Below are positions 54,508-63,248 of a DNA stretch of 64,000 nt, in pieces; positions within the stretch are counted from its first letter, which is position 1; every line of letters starts with the position of its first letter. Origin of the DNA: Variovorax paradoxus (lineage in GTDB: Bacteria; Pseudomonadota; Gammaproteobacteria; Burkholderiales; Burkholderiaceae_C); the NCBI RefSeq assembly GCF_030811855.1, contig NZ_JAUSRN010000004.1, positions 298,585 through 362,584 on the forward strand, read 5' to 3'. Both the position numbers and the translations under genes were made by a program. The notes below the pieces were generated by a model. The model worked only from the letters and a program-made list of their open reading frames with translations, searched no databases and was not told where the DNA came from.

Positions 54508-54666
54508 GGGGGCATTGCAGGCATTGCAGTCAAGCTTATGAGGCTTGCTGCGCGAGCGAAAGATGGGAAAAACATCACGAAAATAACCCGTATCTGGTAT
54601 CTAATTGCGTCGCTTCACCGATGTTAGACCCGCTGGTCCGCAGCGGCCCATGTCTCCGTGTCAAAA

Positions 54667-55767
54667 ATGCAGGCCCCCTTACGCAGCGTCCGGAAGGCTT
54701 TCGGCGCTCCCGATGCGTTTCGCGCCTCCCGTCGTTGCGCGCGGTTCAGTCATGCCGCCGCCGTGGTGCGCCGTGGCGCTGCCCTGTTGACCCTGCTCGC
54801 CGTCCTCCCGCTGATGGCGGCGGCCCAGCCCGCACTGCAGCCCGATGCGCCGGTGCGCTTCGGCATCCTGCCGCTCGGCGGCGCGTTCGAGTCGCGCAGC
54901 GACTGGGATCCGCTCCTGGCCGAACTGAGCCGCGCCATTGCACGGCCGGTGAGCGTGCTGTCGGTCAACTCGTATGAAGCGCTGGAGCAGGCCATCCAGC
55001 GCGACGAGGTCGACATGGCCTTCCTGTCCGGCAAGATGGCGCTGGACGCCGTCACCCAACGGCGCATGAAGGTCGTGGCGCAGGTGGTGCGTCACGACGG
55101 GCTGCCCGGCTACCGCGCGCTGCTGCTGACGCGCAAGACGCCGCCATTCAATACAAAGAAGAGCTTGCTCGGCGAGCCGGAACGCTGGCGGCTCGCGCGC
55201 GGCGAGCGGCAGTCGGTGTCGGGCTTCATCGTGCCGCAGCTGCAGTTCTTCCTGCCCAACCACATCGCGATGGAGACGCGCTTTTTGAGCGAGATCGTGG
55301 GCACCCACCAGACCACCGCGCTGGCCGTGGCCAACAACGAAGCCGACGTGGCCACCAACAACACGGCCGACTTCGAACGCTTCAAGCTGCGCTTTCCGTC
55401 CGAGGCGCAGCGCCTGCAGGTGCTGTGGGAATCCGAACTCATCCCGCATGCACAGATCGTGGTGCGGCGCGAATATCCGGCCGAGCTGCGCAGCCGCGTG
55501 CAGGCCTTTCTGGTCAGCTACGGCCGCGCCAAGGGTCCGCGCGGCGACGCCGAGCGCCTGGTGCTCAAGTCGCTGCATGACCTGGCGGGTTTCGTGGCCG
55601 CGGACAACAGTTCGCTGCAGCCCGCCGCCAAGCTCGCCTACCAGTTGGCCAGGCAGAACGCCATGACCGCGCAGTGGGTCAACGAAGAGGCGCGCAAGGC
55701 ACGGCTGCAGCGCATCGAAACCAGTTACGCGGAGCAGGTCACCGTCTTGCGGGATCTGTCGCCCTGA
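54667..55767 (+). CDS. PhnD-like phosphate/phosphonate-type substrate-binding protein (copy 1)
   Basis: About 366 residues. A long N-terminal basic stretch leads to a signal helix ending near 'MAAAQPALQ'. The PhnD-type fold is shown by 'VRFGILPLGGAFESRSDWDPLLAELS', 'VSVLSVNSYEALEQAI', 'DMAFLSGKMALDAV', 'VANNEADVATNNTADFERF' and 'ESELIPHAQIVVRREYPAELR' (pieces quoted). No transporter genes adjoin, so a sensory role for the divergent kinase is inferred. A GTG at 54658 is an alternative start. Its TGA overlaps the ATG of copy 2. Confidence 0.85.
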   Translation: MQAPLRSVRKAFGAPDAFRASRRCARFSHAAAVVRRGAALLTLLAVLPLMAAAQPALQPDAPVRFGILPLGGAFESRSDWDPLLAELSRAIARPVSVLSVNSYEALEQAIQRDEVDMAFLSGKMALDAVTQRRMKVVAQVVRHDGLPGYRALLLTRKTPPFNTKKSLLGEPERWRLARGERQSVSGFIVPQLQFFLPNHIAMETRFLSEIVGTHQTTALAVANNEADVATNNTADFERFKLRFPSEAQRLQVLWESELIPHAQIVVRREYPAELRSRVQAFLVSYGRAKGPRGDAERLVLKSLHDLAGFVAADNSSLQPAAKLAYQLARQNAMTAQWVNEEARKARLQRIETSYAEQVTVLRDLSP

Positions 55768-56822
55768 TGTTGCCCATGGTGTTTTCTCGCGTCCTCCGGC
55801 TGTTTGCGGTGGCGCTGGCGCTGGCCGCCGCGGCTTCAAGTTCGGTGGCGCAGGTCGGCGCAACGGGCGGCGGCAAGGCAGGGGCTCCGGTCGCGTCGAT
55901 CCGCTTTGGCGTGCTGCCGCTCGGCGGCACGGTCGAATCGCGCGCATTGTGGATGCCGCTCTTGTCCGACATGAGCCAGGCCATCGGCGTGCCCGTGAGC
56001 GCCTATTCGGTCGCGTCTTATGAAGAGCTCGACCGCGCCATCAAGCGCGACGAGATCGACATGGCCTTTCTGTCGGCCAAGATGGCGCTCGATGCCGTGA
56101 TGCAGCAGCGCATGAAGGTGGTGGCCCAGATCGCGCGCCGCCCCGGCATGCCGATGCACCGCGCGGTGCTGCTGACGCGCAAGACCGGCGTGCCCAACAC
56201 CCTGGAAGCCGTGCTGTCCGAACCCGAGCGCTGGCGACTGGCCCGCGGCGACAGCCGCTCGGTCACGGGCTTTCTCATTCCGCAAAGCCAGCTCTTCTTG
56301 CCGCGCAACATCGAGCTGGAGACCCGCTTCCGCGGCGAGGTGGTTGGCAACCACCAGGCCACCGCGCTCGCCGTGGCCAATGGCGACGCCGACGTGGCCA
56401 CCAACAACACCACCGACTTCGAGCGCTTCAAGGAGCAGTTCCCGGTCGAGGCCGCGCGGCTACACATTGTGTGGGAATCCGAGTCTCCGCCCGGCGCGCA
56501 GATGGTGGTGCGGCGCGCCTATCCGGCCGAGTTCCAGGCCCGCCTCCAAGCCTTCCTGGTCGGCTACGGCCAGGCCAAGGGCCCGCGCGGGGATGCCGAG
56601 CGCGAGGTGCTGAAGACGCTGCGCGCGGCCTACGGCTATGCCCCGGCCGACGACAGCGCGCTGCTGCCCGAGGCCCTGCTCGAATACCAGCTCGGCAAAC
56701 AGCGCGCCATGGCCGCCGCCTGGGTCAACGAGGCCGCGCGCGAGCAGCGCCTGCGGCGCATCGAGCAGGCTTACAAGGAACAGGTCGATAGATTGCGCGC
56801 GGCGGGTGGGGCGGCACGCTGA
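55767..56822 (+). CDS. PhnD-like substrate-binding protein (copy 2)
   Basis: 351 residues, a tandem paralogue of the preceding gene: the same order of blocks 'IRFGVLPLGGTVESRALWMP', 'DMAFLSAKMALDAVMQQRMK', 'EPERWRLARGDSRSVTGF', 'VANGDADVATNNTTDFERFK' and 'QAKGPRGDAEREVLK'. Signal peptide of about 28 residues (ends 'ASSSVAQV'). The ATG at 55767 overlaps the preceding stop (TGATG), so translation is coupled. The two copies differ throughout, so the duplication is not recent and ligands may differ. Confidence 0.85.
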   Translation: MLPMVFSRVLRLFAVALALAAAASSSVAQVGATGGGKAGAPVASIRFGVLPLGGTVESRALWMPLLSDMSQAIGVPVSAYSVASYEELDRAIKRDEIDMAFLSAKMALDAVMQQRMKVVAQIARRPGMPMHRAVLLTRKTGVPNTLEAVLSEPERWRLARGDSRSVTGFLIPQSQLFLPRNIELETRFRGEVVGNHQATALAVANGDADVATNNTTDFERFKEQFPVEAARLHIVWESESPPGAQMVVRRAYPAEFQARLQAFLVGYGQAKGPRGDAEREVLKTLRAAYGYAPADDSALLPEALLEYQLGKQRAMAAAWVNEAAREQRLRRIEQAYKEQVDRLRAAGGAAR

Positions 56823-56869
56823 GCCATCGCCGCATTGCATCTAGTCCCTTCGCCGTAGCTCCAAATTCC

Positions 56870-56891
56870 TCCGCCTAGGCCGTTAGGCGGA
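56870..56891 (+). promoter_or_regulatory. Palindromic CTAGGCCGT-TAGGC element upstream of tssK
   Basis: TCCGCCTA (56870-56877) and TAGGCGGA (56884-56891) form a perfect 8-base inverted repeat with a 6-base centre. Within it CTAGGCCGT is directly followed by TAGGC, the blocks shared with two other units. It ends 71 bases before the tssK start. Confidence 0.55.
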
Positions 56892-56917
56892 TTTGCCGCT
56901 GGCCCTCTGCGCCGGAA

Positions 56918-56958
56918 ACTCCGTGCTTCTTTCGGGCAGCCCTTGCCTTTGACGGAGT
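56918..56958 (+). promoter_or_regulatory. Leader stem-loop masking the tssK ribosome site
   Basis: ACTCCGT (56918-56924) pairs with ACGGAGT (56952-56958), 7 bases, 27-base loop. The right arm contains the ACGGAG ribosome-binding sequence and ends 4 bases before the ATG. Confidence 0.4.
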
Positions 56959-56962
56959 GCGG

Positions 56963-58294
56963 ATGAGTTGGCGAACAAAAGTGGTCTGGAGCGAGGGGAT
57001 GCTGCTGCAGCCCCAGCACCTGCAGCAGAGCGAGCGTCATGGCGACCATGCGCGGCATGTGCTGTTGCGTTCCACCACGCCCTACGCGTGGGGCTTCGCG
57101 GAGATCGAGATCGATCAGGCCGCGCTCACGCTGGGCAAGCTCGCGCTGGTGCGCGCGGCGGGCATCTTCGGCGACGGCACGGTGTTCGACATGCCGGCGG
57201 TCGATCCGCTGCCCGAGCCCATCGACATTCCGCCCACCATGCGCGACGAGGCTGTAATGTTGGCTCTGCCGCTGCGCCGCGCCGGTGCCCGCGAGGCCGA
57301 CGCCGAGGAATACGAAGAGCTGGTGCGCCACCGCGTGCTCGAGTCCGAAGTGCCCGACTCCAACACCGCCGGCGAGCGCACCGCCATGCTGCAGCTGGGC
57401 CAGCTTCATACGCGCCTGATGCGTGCCAGCGAAGCGACCGACGCATGGACCACCCTGGGCGTGGCCCGTGTGCTCGAGCGCCGGGTCGACAACCAGGTGC
57501 AGCTCGACCGCGCCATGCTGCCGCCGCTGCTCGACGTGGCGGGCCATGCCGTGATCCGCTCCTGGCTCGACGAACTGCTGGGCCTCATGCGCCAGCGCGG
57601 CGAGGCGCTGGCCGGTCGCATGACGCAGGGCGGCACCGGCGGCGTGGCCGAGATCGCGGACTTCATGCTGCTGCAGACGGTCAATCGCAACGAAGCGATC
57701 TTTGCGCACCTGGCGAAGAGCGCCATGCTGCATCCGCAGCATTTCTTCGAACATGCACTCGGGCTCGCCGGCGATCTTGCAAGCTTTCGCGATTCGCGCC
57801 GCGTGACGCGCTTCGGTCCCTACATCCACGACGACCTGGCGCTGAGCTTTCGTCCGTTGATGGACGACCTGCGGCGCAGCCTCTCGATGGTGCTGGAGCA
57901 GTCGGCCATCCGCATCGACCTGCACGACCGCAAGCACGGCGTGCGCGTGGCGATGGTCACCGACGTGGAACTGCAGCGCAAGGCGACCTTCGTGCTCGCC
58001 GTGAACGCCAACATGCCGAGCGAAGCGCTGCGCGCGCGCTTCCCCACGCAAGTGAAGATCGGCCCGGTCGAGCGCATCCGCGACCTGGTCAACCTGGCGC
58101 TGCCGGGCGTCACGCTCACGCCGATGCCGGTGGCGCCGCGACAGATTCCGTTCCACACCGGCGCCAACTACTTCGAACTCGAAACGCGCAACAGCGATCT
58201 GTGGCGCCAGCTGGAGCAATCGGGCGGCATCGCCATGCACATCGCGGGCGACTTTCCCGGCCTCGACCTCGCGTTTTGGGCCATTCGTTCCTAG
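56963..58294 (+). CDS. tssK: Type VI secretion baseplate subunit TssK
   Basis: 443 residues. The N-terminus 'VVWSEGMLLQPQHLQQSERH' is the TssK hallmark, with 'HDDLALSFRPLMDDLRRSLS' mid-protein and 'AMHIAGDFPGLDLAFWAIRS' at the end. TssK trimers link the baseplate to the TssLM membrane complex. The ATG at 56963 follows ACGGAG at 56952-56957; a GTG two codons upstream is a poor alternative. First visible gene of the cluster; tssL follows after 32 bases. Confidence 0.95.
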   Translation: MSWRTKVVWSEGMLLQPQHLQQSERHGDHARHVLLRSTTPYAWGFAEIEIDQAALTLGKLALVRAAGIFGDGTVFDMPAVDPLPEPIDIPPTMRDEAVMLALPLRRAGAREADAEEYEELVRHRVLESEVPDSNTAGERTAMLQLGQLHTRLMRASEATDAWTTLGVARVLERRVDNQVQLDRAMLPPLLDVAGHAVIRSWLDELLGLMRQRGEALAGRMTQGGTGGVAEIADFMLLQTVNRNEAIFAHLAKSAMLHPQHFFEHALGLAGDLASFRDSRRVTRFGPYIHDDLALSFRPLMDDLRRSLSMVLEQSAIRIDLHDRKHGVRVAMVTDVELQRKATFVLAVNANMPSEALRARFPTQVKIGPVERIRDLVNLALPGVTLTPMPVAPRQIPFHTGANYFELETRNSDLWRQLEQSGGIAMHIAGDFPGLDLAFWAIRS

Positions 58295-58326
58295 CCGCAT
58301 CGGGCTGACGGAAACGGAACACCATC

Positions 58327-59652
58327 ATGACCACACCAGACCCCTTCGCCGCTTTCGAGTCGGAGCGCACGGTCATCAAGCCCAAGCCGCGCACGCCGGC
58401 CGGCACGCCGCCGCCTGCCGCGCCTGCGCCTTTCTTCGGCGGCGCGGATCCGACGCCCGCGGTCGAGCTCGGCGAGATCGGCCTGCTCAATCCGCTGGTG
58501 TCGGCCGCGGGCAAGCTGCTGGTGCTGATCGGCAAGTTGCGCAATCTCGTGCAGCCGCCCAATGTGCCGGCCCTGCGCGCCTCCACGGCCGACGCGGTGA
58601 ACCAGTTCGACGCCGCCGCGCGCCGCGCCGGCGTCAGCAACGAATCGGTTTTGGCCGCGCGTTACGTGCTGTGCACCGCGTTGGACGAAGCCGTGGCCAA
58701 CACGCCCTGGGGCGTGCAGGCTGGCTGGAACAAGCAGAGCCTCTTGGTGCAGTTCCACAACGAGACTTGGGGCGGCGAAAAAGTGTTCCAGCTGCTCGCC
58801 AAGCTCGCGCAAGACGTGCCCACGCACCGCCAGCTGCTGGAGCTGATCTACAGCGTGCTCGCACTCGGTTTCGAAGGCCGCTACCGCGTGGTCGACAACG
58901 GCCGCGCCCAGCTCGATCAGGTGCGCCAGCGCCTGGCGGACCTCATCGCCAAGGACCGCCCGCCGCTCGAAGCGGATCTTTCGCCGCATTGGCGCGGGCA
59001 GGGCGCCGGCACCGTGCGGCTGCGCGAATCGCTGCCGCTGTGGGTGTTCGCGGCCGGCTTCGCGCTGCTGCTCGCTCTGGCGTGGTTCGGCCTCAGGCTC
59101 ACGCTCAATTACCGCTCCGACACCACCTATGCCGCGGTATCGGGCCTGCGCGTGCCCAACCTCCAGATCGCACCGCCCGCCGCACCGGCCAAGACGCCTC
59201 GGCTCGCGCGCTTTCTGGAGCCTGAGATCAAGCAAGGCCTCGTCACCGTGACCGACGAGGCCGACCGCAGCGTGGTGCGCCTGCGCGGCGATTCTTTCTT
59301 CGGCTCCGGCAGCGCCGAGCCCATGGCCGCATCGCTGCCGGTGCTGCGCCGCATCGGCCAGGCGCTGGCTGAAGTGAAAGGCGAGGTGCTGATCACCGGC
59401 CACTCGGACAACCAGCCGATCCGTTCGCTTCGCTATCCGTCCAACTGGCATCTGTCGGCCGCGCGTGCCGACGCGGTGAAGGGCTCGCTCACCACGCTGG
59501 TCGATCCGGCGCGCATGCGCTCCGACGGCAAGGCCGACGCCGAGCCCGTGGCCGCCAACGACACGCCCGCCAACCGCGCGCGCAACCGCCGCGTCGACAT
59601 CGTGCTGTTGTCCGAGCCGGACCGGGTCGCTTCGGCGGGAGTGACGAAATGA
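58327..59652 (+). CDS. tssL: Type VI secretion protein TssL, long form with OmpA-like domain
   Basis: 441 residues. A cytosolic Pro-rich leader (1 to about 50), then an IcmH/DotU domain ('ARYVLCTALDEAVANTPWG', 'WGGEKVFQLL') to about residue 215. One membrane helix lies at about 238-258, and a C-terminal OmpA-type peptidoglycan-binding domain (about 300-435; 'VLITGHSDNQPIRSLRYPSN', 'RNRRVDIVLL') follows. Forms the inner-membrane complex with TssM. The ATG of tssM overlaps its stop (ATGA at 59649-59652). Confidence 0.95.
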   Translation: MTTPDPFAAFESERTVIKPKPRTPAGTPPPAAPAPFFGGADPTPAVELGEIGLLNPLVSAAGKLLVLIGKLRNLVQPPNVPALRASTADAVNQFDAAARRAGVSNESVLAARYVLCTALDEAVANTPWGVQAGWNKQSLLVQFHNETWGGEKVFQLLAKLAQDVPTHRQLLELIYSVLALGFEGRYRVVDNGRAQLDQVRQRLADLIAKDRPPLEADLSPHWRGQGAGTVRLRESLPLWVFAAGFALLLALAWFGLRLTLNYRSDTTYAAVSGLRVPNLQIAPPAAPAKTPRLARFLEPEIKQGLVTVTDEADRSVVRLRGDSFFGSGSAEPMAASLPVLRRIGQALAEVKGEVLITGHSDNQPIRSLRYPSNWHLSAARADAVKGSLTTLVDPARMRSDGKADAEPVAANDTPANRARNRRVDIVLLSEPDRVASAGVTK

Positions 59653-62600
59653 TCAAGAAAATCTTCGGCTTCCTGTTCAGCCCGCTGTTGCTGACCATCC
59701 TTGCGCTGGTCATCGTCTCGTTGCTGATCTGGTGGATCGGCCCGCTGGTGAAGATTGGCGCATGGGCGCCGCTCGAAAGCGAGCTCGTGCGGGCGCTGCT
59801 GATCGGCGCCATCGTGCTCGTGGTGCTGCTGCGCGCGCTCTATCGTCGGTGGCGCGCGCGCCGTGCGAGCCAGCACCTGACCGACGGCCTCATGAAGGCG
59901 CCGGCCGCCAAGACCGATGCGCCGGTCAACGGCGAACAGAAGATCCTCGACACGCGCTTCAGCGAAGCCGTGGCCACGCTCAAGCAGATGCGCCTGCATG
60001 CGGCCGGCAAGAAGCCCGGCTGGCGCGACTGGCTTTCCATTTCCGGTGGCAGCTATCTCTACGATCTGCCGTGGTACGTGTTCATCGGCGCGCCCGGTGC
60101 GGGCAAGACCACGGCGCTGGTCAACTCAGGCCTTTCGTTTCCGCTGGCCGAGAAGTTCGGCCCCGGCGCCATTCGCGGCGTGGGCGGCACGCGCAACTGC
60201 GACTGGTGGTTCACCGACGAGGCCGTGCTCATCGACACCGCCGGTCGCTACACCACGCAGGACAGCCACCAGTCGGAAGACAAGAGCGCATGGGAAGGCT
60301 TCCTCGGCTTGCTCAAGAAGGCGCGCCCGCGCCGCCCGCTCAACGGCGTGTTCCTGACCGTGAGCGTGGCCGACCTGCTGAGCCAGGGCCCCGAGCAGCG
60401 CACGCAGCTGGCCGCGTCGATTCGCGCGCGTCTGCTCGAACTTGATGCGAAGCTCACCGCGCGGCTGCCGGTGTACGTGCTCGTCACCAAGAGCGATCTG
60501 CTCTACGGCTTTACCGACTACTTCGACGATCTTGGCAAGGAGCAGCGCGCGCAGGTGTTCGGCTTCACGCTGCCGGCCGACGAGAACGTGCAAGCCGACG
60601 ACAAGGGCCTTTCCACCGCCTTCAACCGCGAGTTCGCGCTGCTGCACAACCGCGTGAACGACGGCCTCATTGCGCGCATGCAGCGCGAGACCGACGGCAC
60701 GCGCCGCGCAGCGATCTTCGGCTTTCCGGCGCAGTTCGGTTCCATCGGCTCGATGCTGTCCGACCTGCTCGACCAGGTGTTTACCGGCTCACGCTTTGCG
60801 CAGCCGCCATGGGTGCGCGGCGTGTACTTCACCAGCGGCACGCAAGAGGGCAGCCCGATCGACCGTGTGATGGGCAGCCTTGCGCGCAGCTTCGGACTGG
60901 AGCGCGCCATGCTCGCGCCGCAGAAGTCGAGCGGCCGAAGCTACTTTCTCACCGCGCTGCTGCGCGAGGTGGTGTTTCCGGAGCAGCGCTTGGCCGGCGC
61001 CAACGTGAAGCTGGAGCGTCGGCGCCATGCGCTGCGCATGGCGGGCGTGGCGGCCATGACGCTGGTCACGCTCGCGCTGCTGGCGGGCTGGGGCTACAGC
61101 ACGCTGCAAAACGTCAACTACCTGAAGTCGGTCGAAGCACGTGTCGAGCCCGCGCGCCAGAACCTTGCGGCGCTGCCGTCGCGGGTGCAGAACCTGGTCG
61201 AGGTGGCGCCCGTGCTGCAGAGCCTGCGCGACATCTGGAAGACGCCCGACAACCGGCAGGGCGACGAGCCGCTGTCGATGACACTGGGCCTCTACCAGGG
61301 CGACAAGCTCGACGCGGCCGCCATGCTCACGCACCAGCGCGCGCTCAACGACGCCTTCCTGCCGCAGATCGCCAAGCGCATCGAAGACCAGCTGCGCACC
61401 GCGCAGAAGGACAACCTCGAATACACGTACGAGGCGCTCAAGAGCTATCTCATGCTCTACCAGCCCGAGCACTTCGATGCCGAGGCGCTCAAGGCCTGGA
61501 TCACGCTCGACTGGGCGCGCAGCCTGGACCGCGGCATTCCCGAAGACCAGCGCCAGGCGCTCGAAGACCAGCTCGACGTGCTCATTGCGCAAGGCCCGCC
61601 GCGCTCGCCGCTCAAGATGGACGAGAACCTGGTGCGCAGCGTGCGCGCCGTGCTCGCGAGCTATCCGCTCGAGCAGCGCGTGTTCAGCCGCCTCAAGCGC
61701 CAGCGCGCTACCAAGGACATTCCGGCCTTCAGCATCGCCACGGCCGCCGGCCCCTCGGCGCCGCTGGTGTTCGAGCGCATCAGCGGCAAGCCGCTGACCG
61801 AAGGCGTGCCGGGCATGTTCACCTACGACGGCTACCACAAGCGCTTCCAGAACGAAGTGACGGTGCTCACCGGCCTGCTCGCGCAGGAAGATCCGTGGGT
61901 GCTCGGGCAAGACCGCGGCGCCGCCGATCGCATGCGCGACGTGGCCGCCCTTGGCGCGCTGACCGACCGCGTGCGCCGGCTCTACCTGGCGGAATACGTC
62001 AAGGTGTGGGAGACGCTGCTGGCCGACGTGCGGCTGATTCGCGCCACCGGGCTCGAGAAGAACATCGAGGCCGCGCGCATCCTCTCGGGCGTGGGTTCTC
62101 CGCTTGCAAACTTCTTGCGCGCGGTGGTGAAGGAAACCACGCTGATTCCCGCCGACCAGCCGAAGGACGTGGTGAGCAAGGCCACCGCCACCGTCGCCAA
62201 CACGCGCAAGGGCTTGGAAGACCTGTTCGGCGGCGACCCGAACAAGGCGGTGGCCAGCGGCAAGCGCATCGAGAGCATCGTGGACGACCGCTTCGAGCCG
62301 CTGCGCCGCCTGGTCACGCCCGTTGCGCCGAACCAGCCCGCGCCCATCGACGATGCGCTCAAGCTTTTCAACGAGGTGTATGTGTACCTCAACGCCGTCG
62401 ACACGGCGGTGAAGGGCCGCACCTCGCCGCCACCCGGCGACGTGGCCGGCAAGCTCAAGTCCGACGCTGGCCGCCTGCCCGAGCCAGTGCGCACGATGGT
62501 CGAGAACCTGAGCCAGTCGGGCGCCGCGCAGGCCCAGGTGGCCGAGCGCGGCAACCTGAGCCAGGATCTGCGTCCCGTGACCGAGTTCTGCAACCGCGCC

Positions 62601-63248
62601 ATTGCGGGCCGCTACCCGTTCGTGGGCAGCAGCAAGCGCGACGTGCTGCCCGAGGACTTCGGCCAGATGTTCGGTGCCGGTGGCCTGATGGACGAGTTCT
62701 TCCAGAAGCGCTTGGCCGCATTGGTTGACACCAGCACCAAGCCGTGGCGCTACAAGCCCGTGGCTGAGCGAGGCGCCGTCACCACGCAGGCGCTGGCGCA
62801 GTTCGAGCGCGCCGCGCGCATCAAGGACATCTTCTTCCGCGGCGGCGGCCGCGGCCCTTCGATGCGGCTCGACTTCAAGCCGGTGGAGATGGACGCGGGC
62901 ATCACGCAATTCATTCTGGACGTGGACGGCCAACTCGTGAAGTACGCGCACGGGCCCGTGGTGCCCATGGCCGTGCAATGGCCCGGGCCGAAGGGCAGCA
63001 ACCAGGTGCGCATCCAGGTGAGCCCGCCTTCAACCACGGGCAGCTCGGGCTCCGCGGTCGACGGGCCGTGGGCGCTGTTCCGCGCGCTCGACGACGGCCA
63101 GCTCGAAGCCGGCGATGCGCCCGAAAAGTTTTTTATCACCTTCCAGGTCGGTCCGCGCAAGACGCGCTTCGAAGTGACGACGAACAGCGTGCAGCATCCC
63201 ATTCGCCTGAAGGAACTGCGTGAGTTTTCTTGTCCGGAGGGGTTGTGA
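59649..63248 (+). CDS. tssM: Type VI secretion membrane protein TssM (IcmF)
   Basis: 1199 residues, full IcmF length. Two N-terminal membrane helices (about 5-27 and 43-65), a cytosolic NTPase-like domain with intact Walker A GAPGAGKTT at 147-155 and 'VLIDTAGRYTTQD' as Walker B region, a third helix at about 465-485, then the large periplasmic part ending in the TssM C-terminal domain ('FEVTTNSVQHPIRLKELREF'). Spans to the TssJ lipoprotein, which is not in this window. Overlaps tssL by 4 bases and tagF by 4 (GTGA). Confidence 0.96.
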   Translation: MIKKIFGFLFSPLLLTILALVIVSLLIWWIGPLVKIGAWAPLESELVRALLIGAIVLVVLLRALYRRWRARRASQHLTDGLMKAPAAKTDAPVNGEQKILDTRFSEAVATLKQMRLHAAGKKPGWRDWLSISGGSYLYDLPWYVFIGAPGAGKTTALVNSGLSFPLAEKFGPGAIRGVGGTRNCDWWFTDEAVLIDTAGRYTTQDSHQSEDKSAWEGFLGLLKKARPRRPLNGVFLTVSVADLLSQGPEQRTQLAASIRARLLELDAKLTARLPVYVLVTKSDLLYGFTDYFDDLGKEQRAQVFGFTLPADENVQADDKGLSTAFNREFALLHNRVNDGLIARMQRETDGTRRAAIFGFPAQFGSIGSMLSDLLDQVFTGSRFAQPPWVRGVYFTSGTQEGSPIDRVMGSLARSFGLERAMLAPQKSSGRSYFLTALLREVVFPEQRLAGANVKLERRRHALRMAGVAAMTLVTLALLAGWGYSTLQNVNYLKSVEARVEPARQNLAALPSRVQNLVEVAPVLQSLRDIWKTPDNRQGDEPLSMTLGLYQGDKLDAAAMLTHQRALNDAFLPQIAKRIEDQLRTAQKDNLEYTYEALKSYLMLYQPEHFDAEALKAWITLDWARSLDRGIPEDQRQALEDQLDVLIAQGPPRSPLKMDENLVRSVRAVLASYPLEQRVFSRLKRQRATKDIPAFSIATAAGPSAPLVFERISGKPLTEGVPGMFTYDGYHKRFQNEVTVLTGLLAQEDPWVLGQDRGAADRMRDVAALGALTDRVRRLYLAEYVKVWETLLADVRLIRATGLEKNIEAARILSGVGSPLANFLRAVVKETTLIPADQPKDVVSKATATVANTRKGLEDLFGGDPNKAVASGKRIESIVDDRFEPLRRLVTPVAPNQPAPIDDALKLFNEVYVYLNAVDTAVKGRTSPPPGDVAGKLKSDAGRLPEPVRTMVENLSQSGAAQAQVAERGNLSQDLRPVTEFCNRAIAGRYPFVGSSKRDVLPEDFGQMFGAGGLMDEFFQKRLAALVDTSTKPWRYKPVAERGAVTTQALAQFERAARIKDIFFRGGGRGPSMRLDFKPVEMDAGITQFILDVDGQLVKYAHGPVVPMAVQWPGPKGSNQVRIQVSPPSTTGSSGSAVDGPWALFRALDDGQLEAGDAPEKFFITFQVGPRKTRFEVTTNSVQHPIRLKELREFSCPEGL

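Noticed and set aside
54508..54530. Direct repeat GCAATGCC x2 before the second hybrid kinase
   Set aside because: Only 8 bases, next to the start codon, with no partner site elsewhere; could easily be chance.
8483..63245. Sigma-54 (-24/-12) promoters that might link rpoN to the T6SS or TPS genes
   Set aside because: No convincing TGGCAC-N5-TTGC match was seen in the upstream regions inspected by eye.
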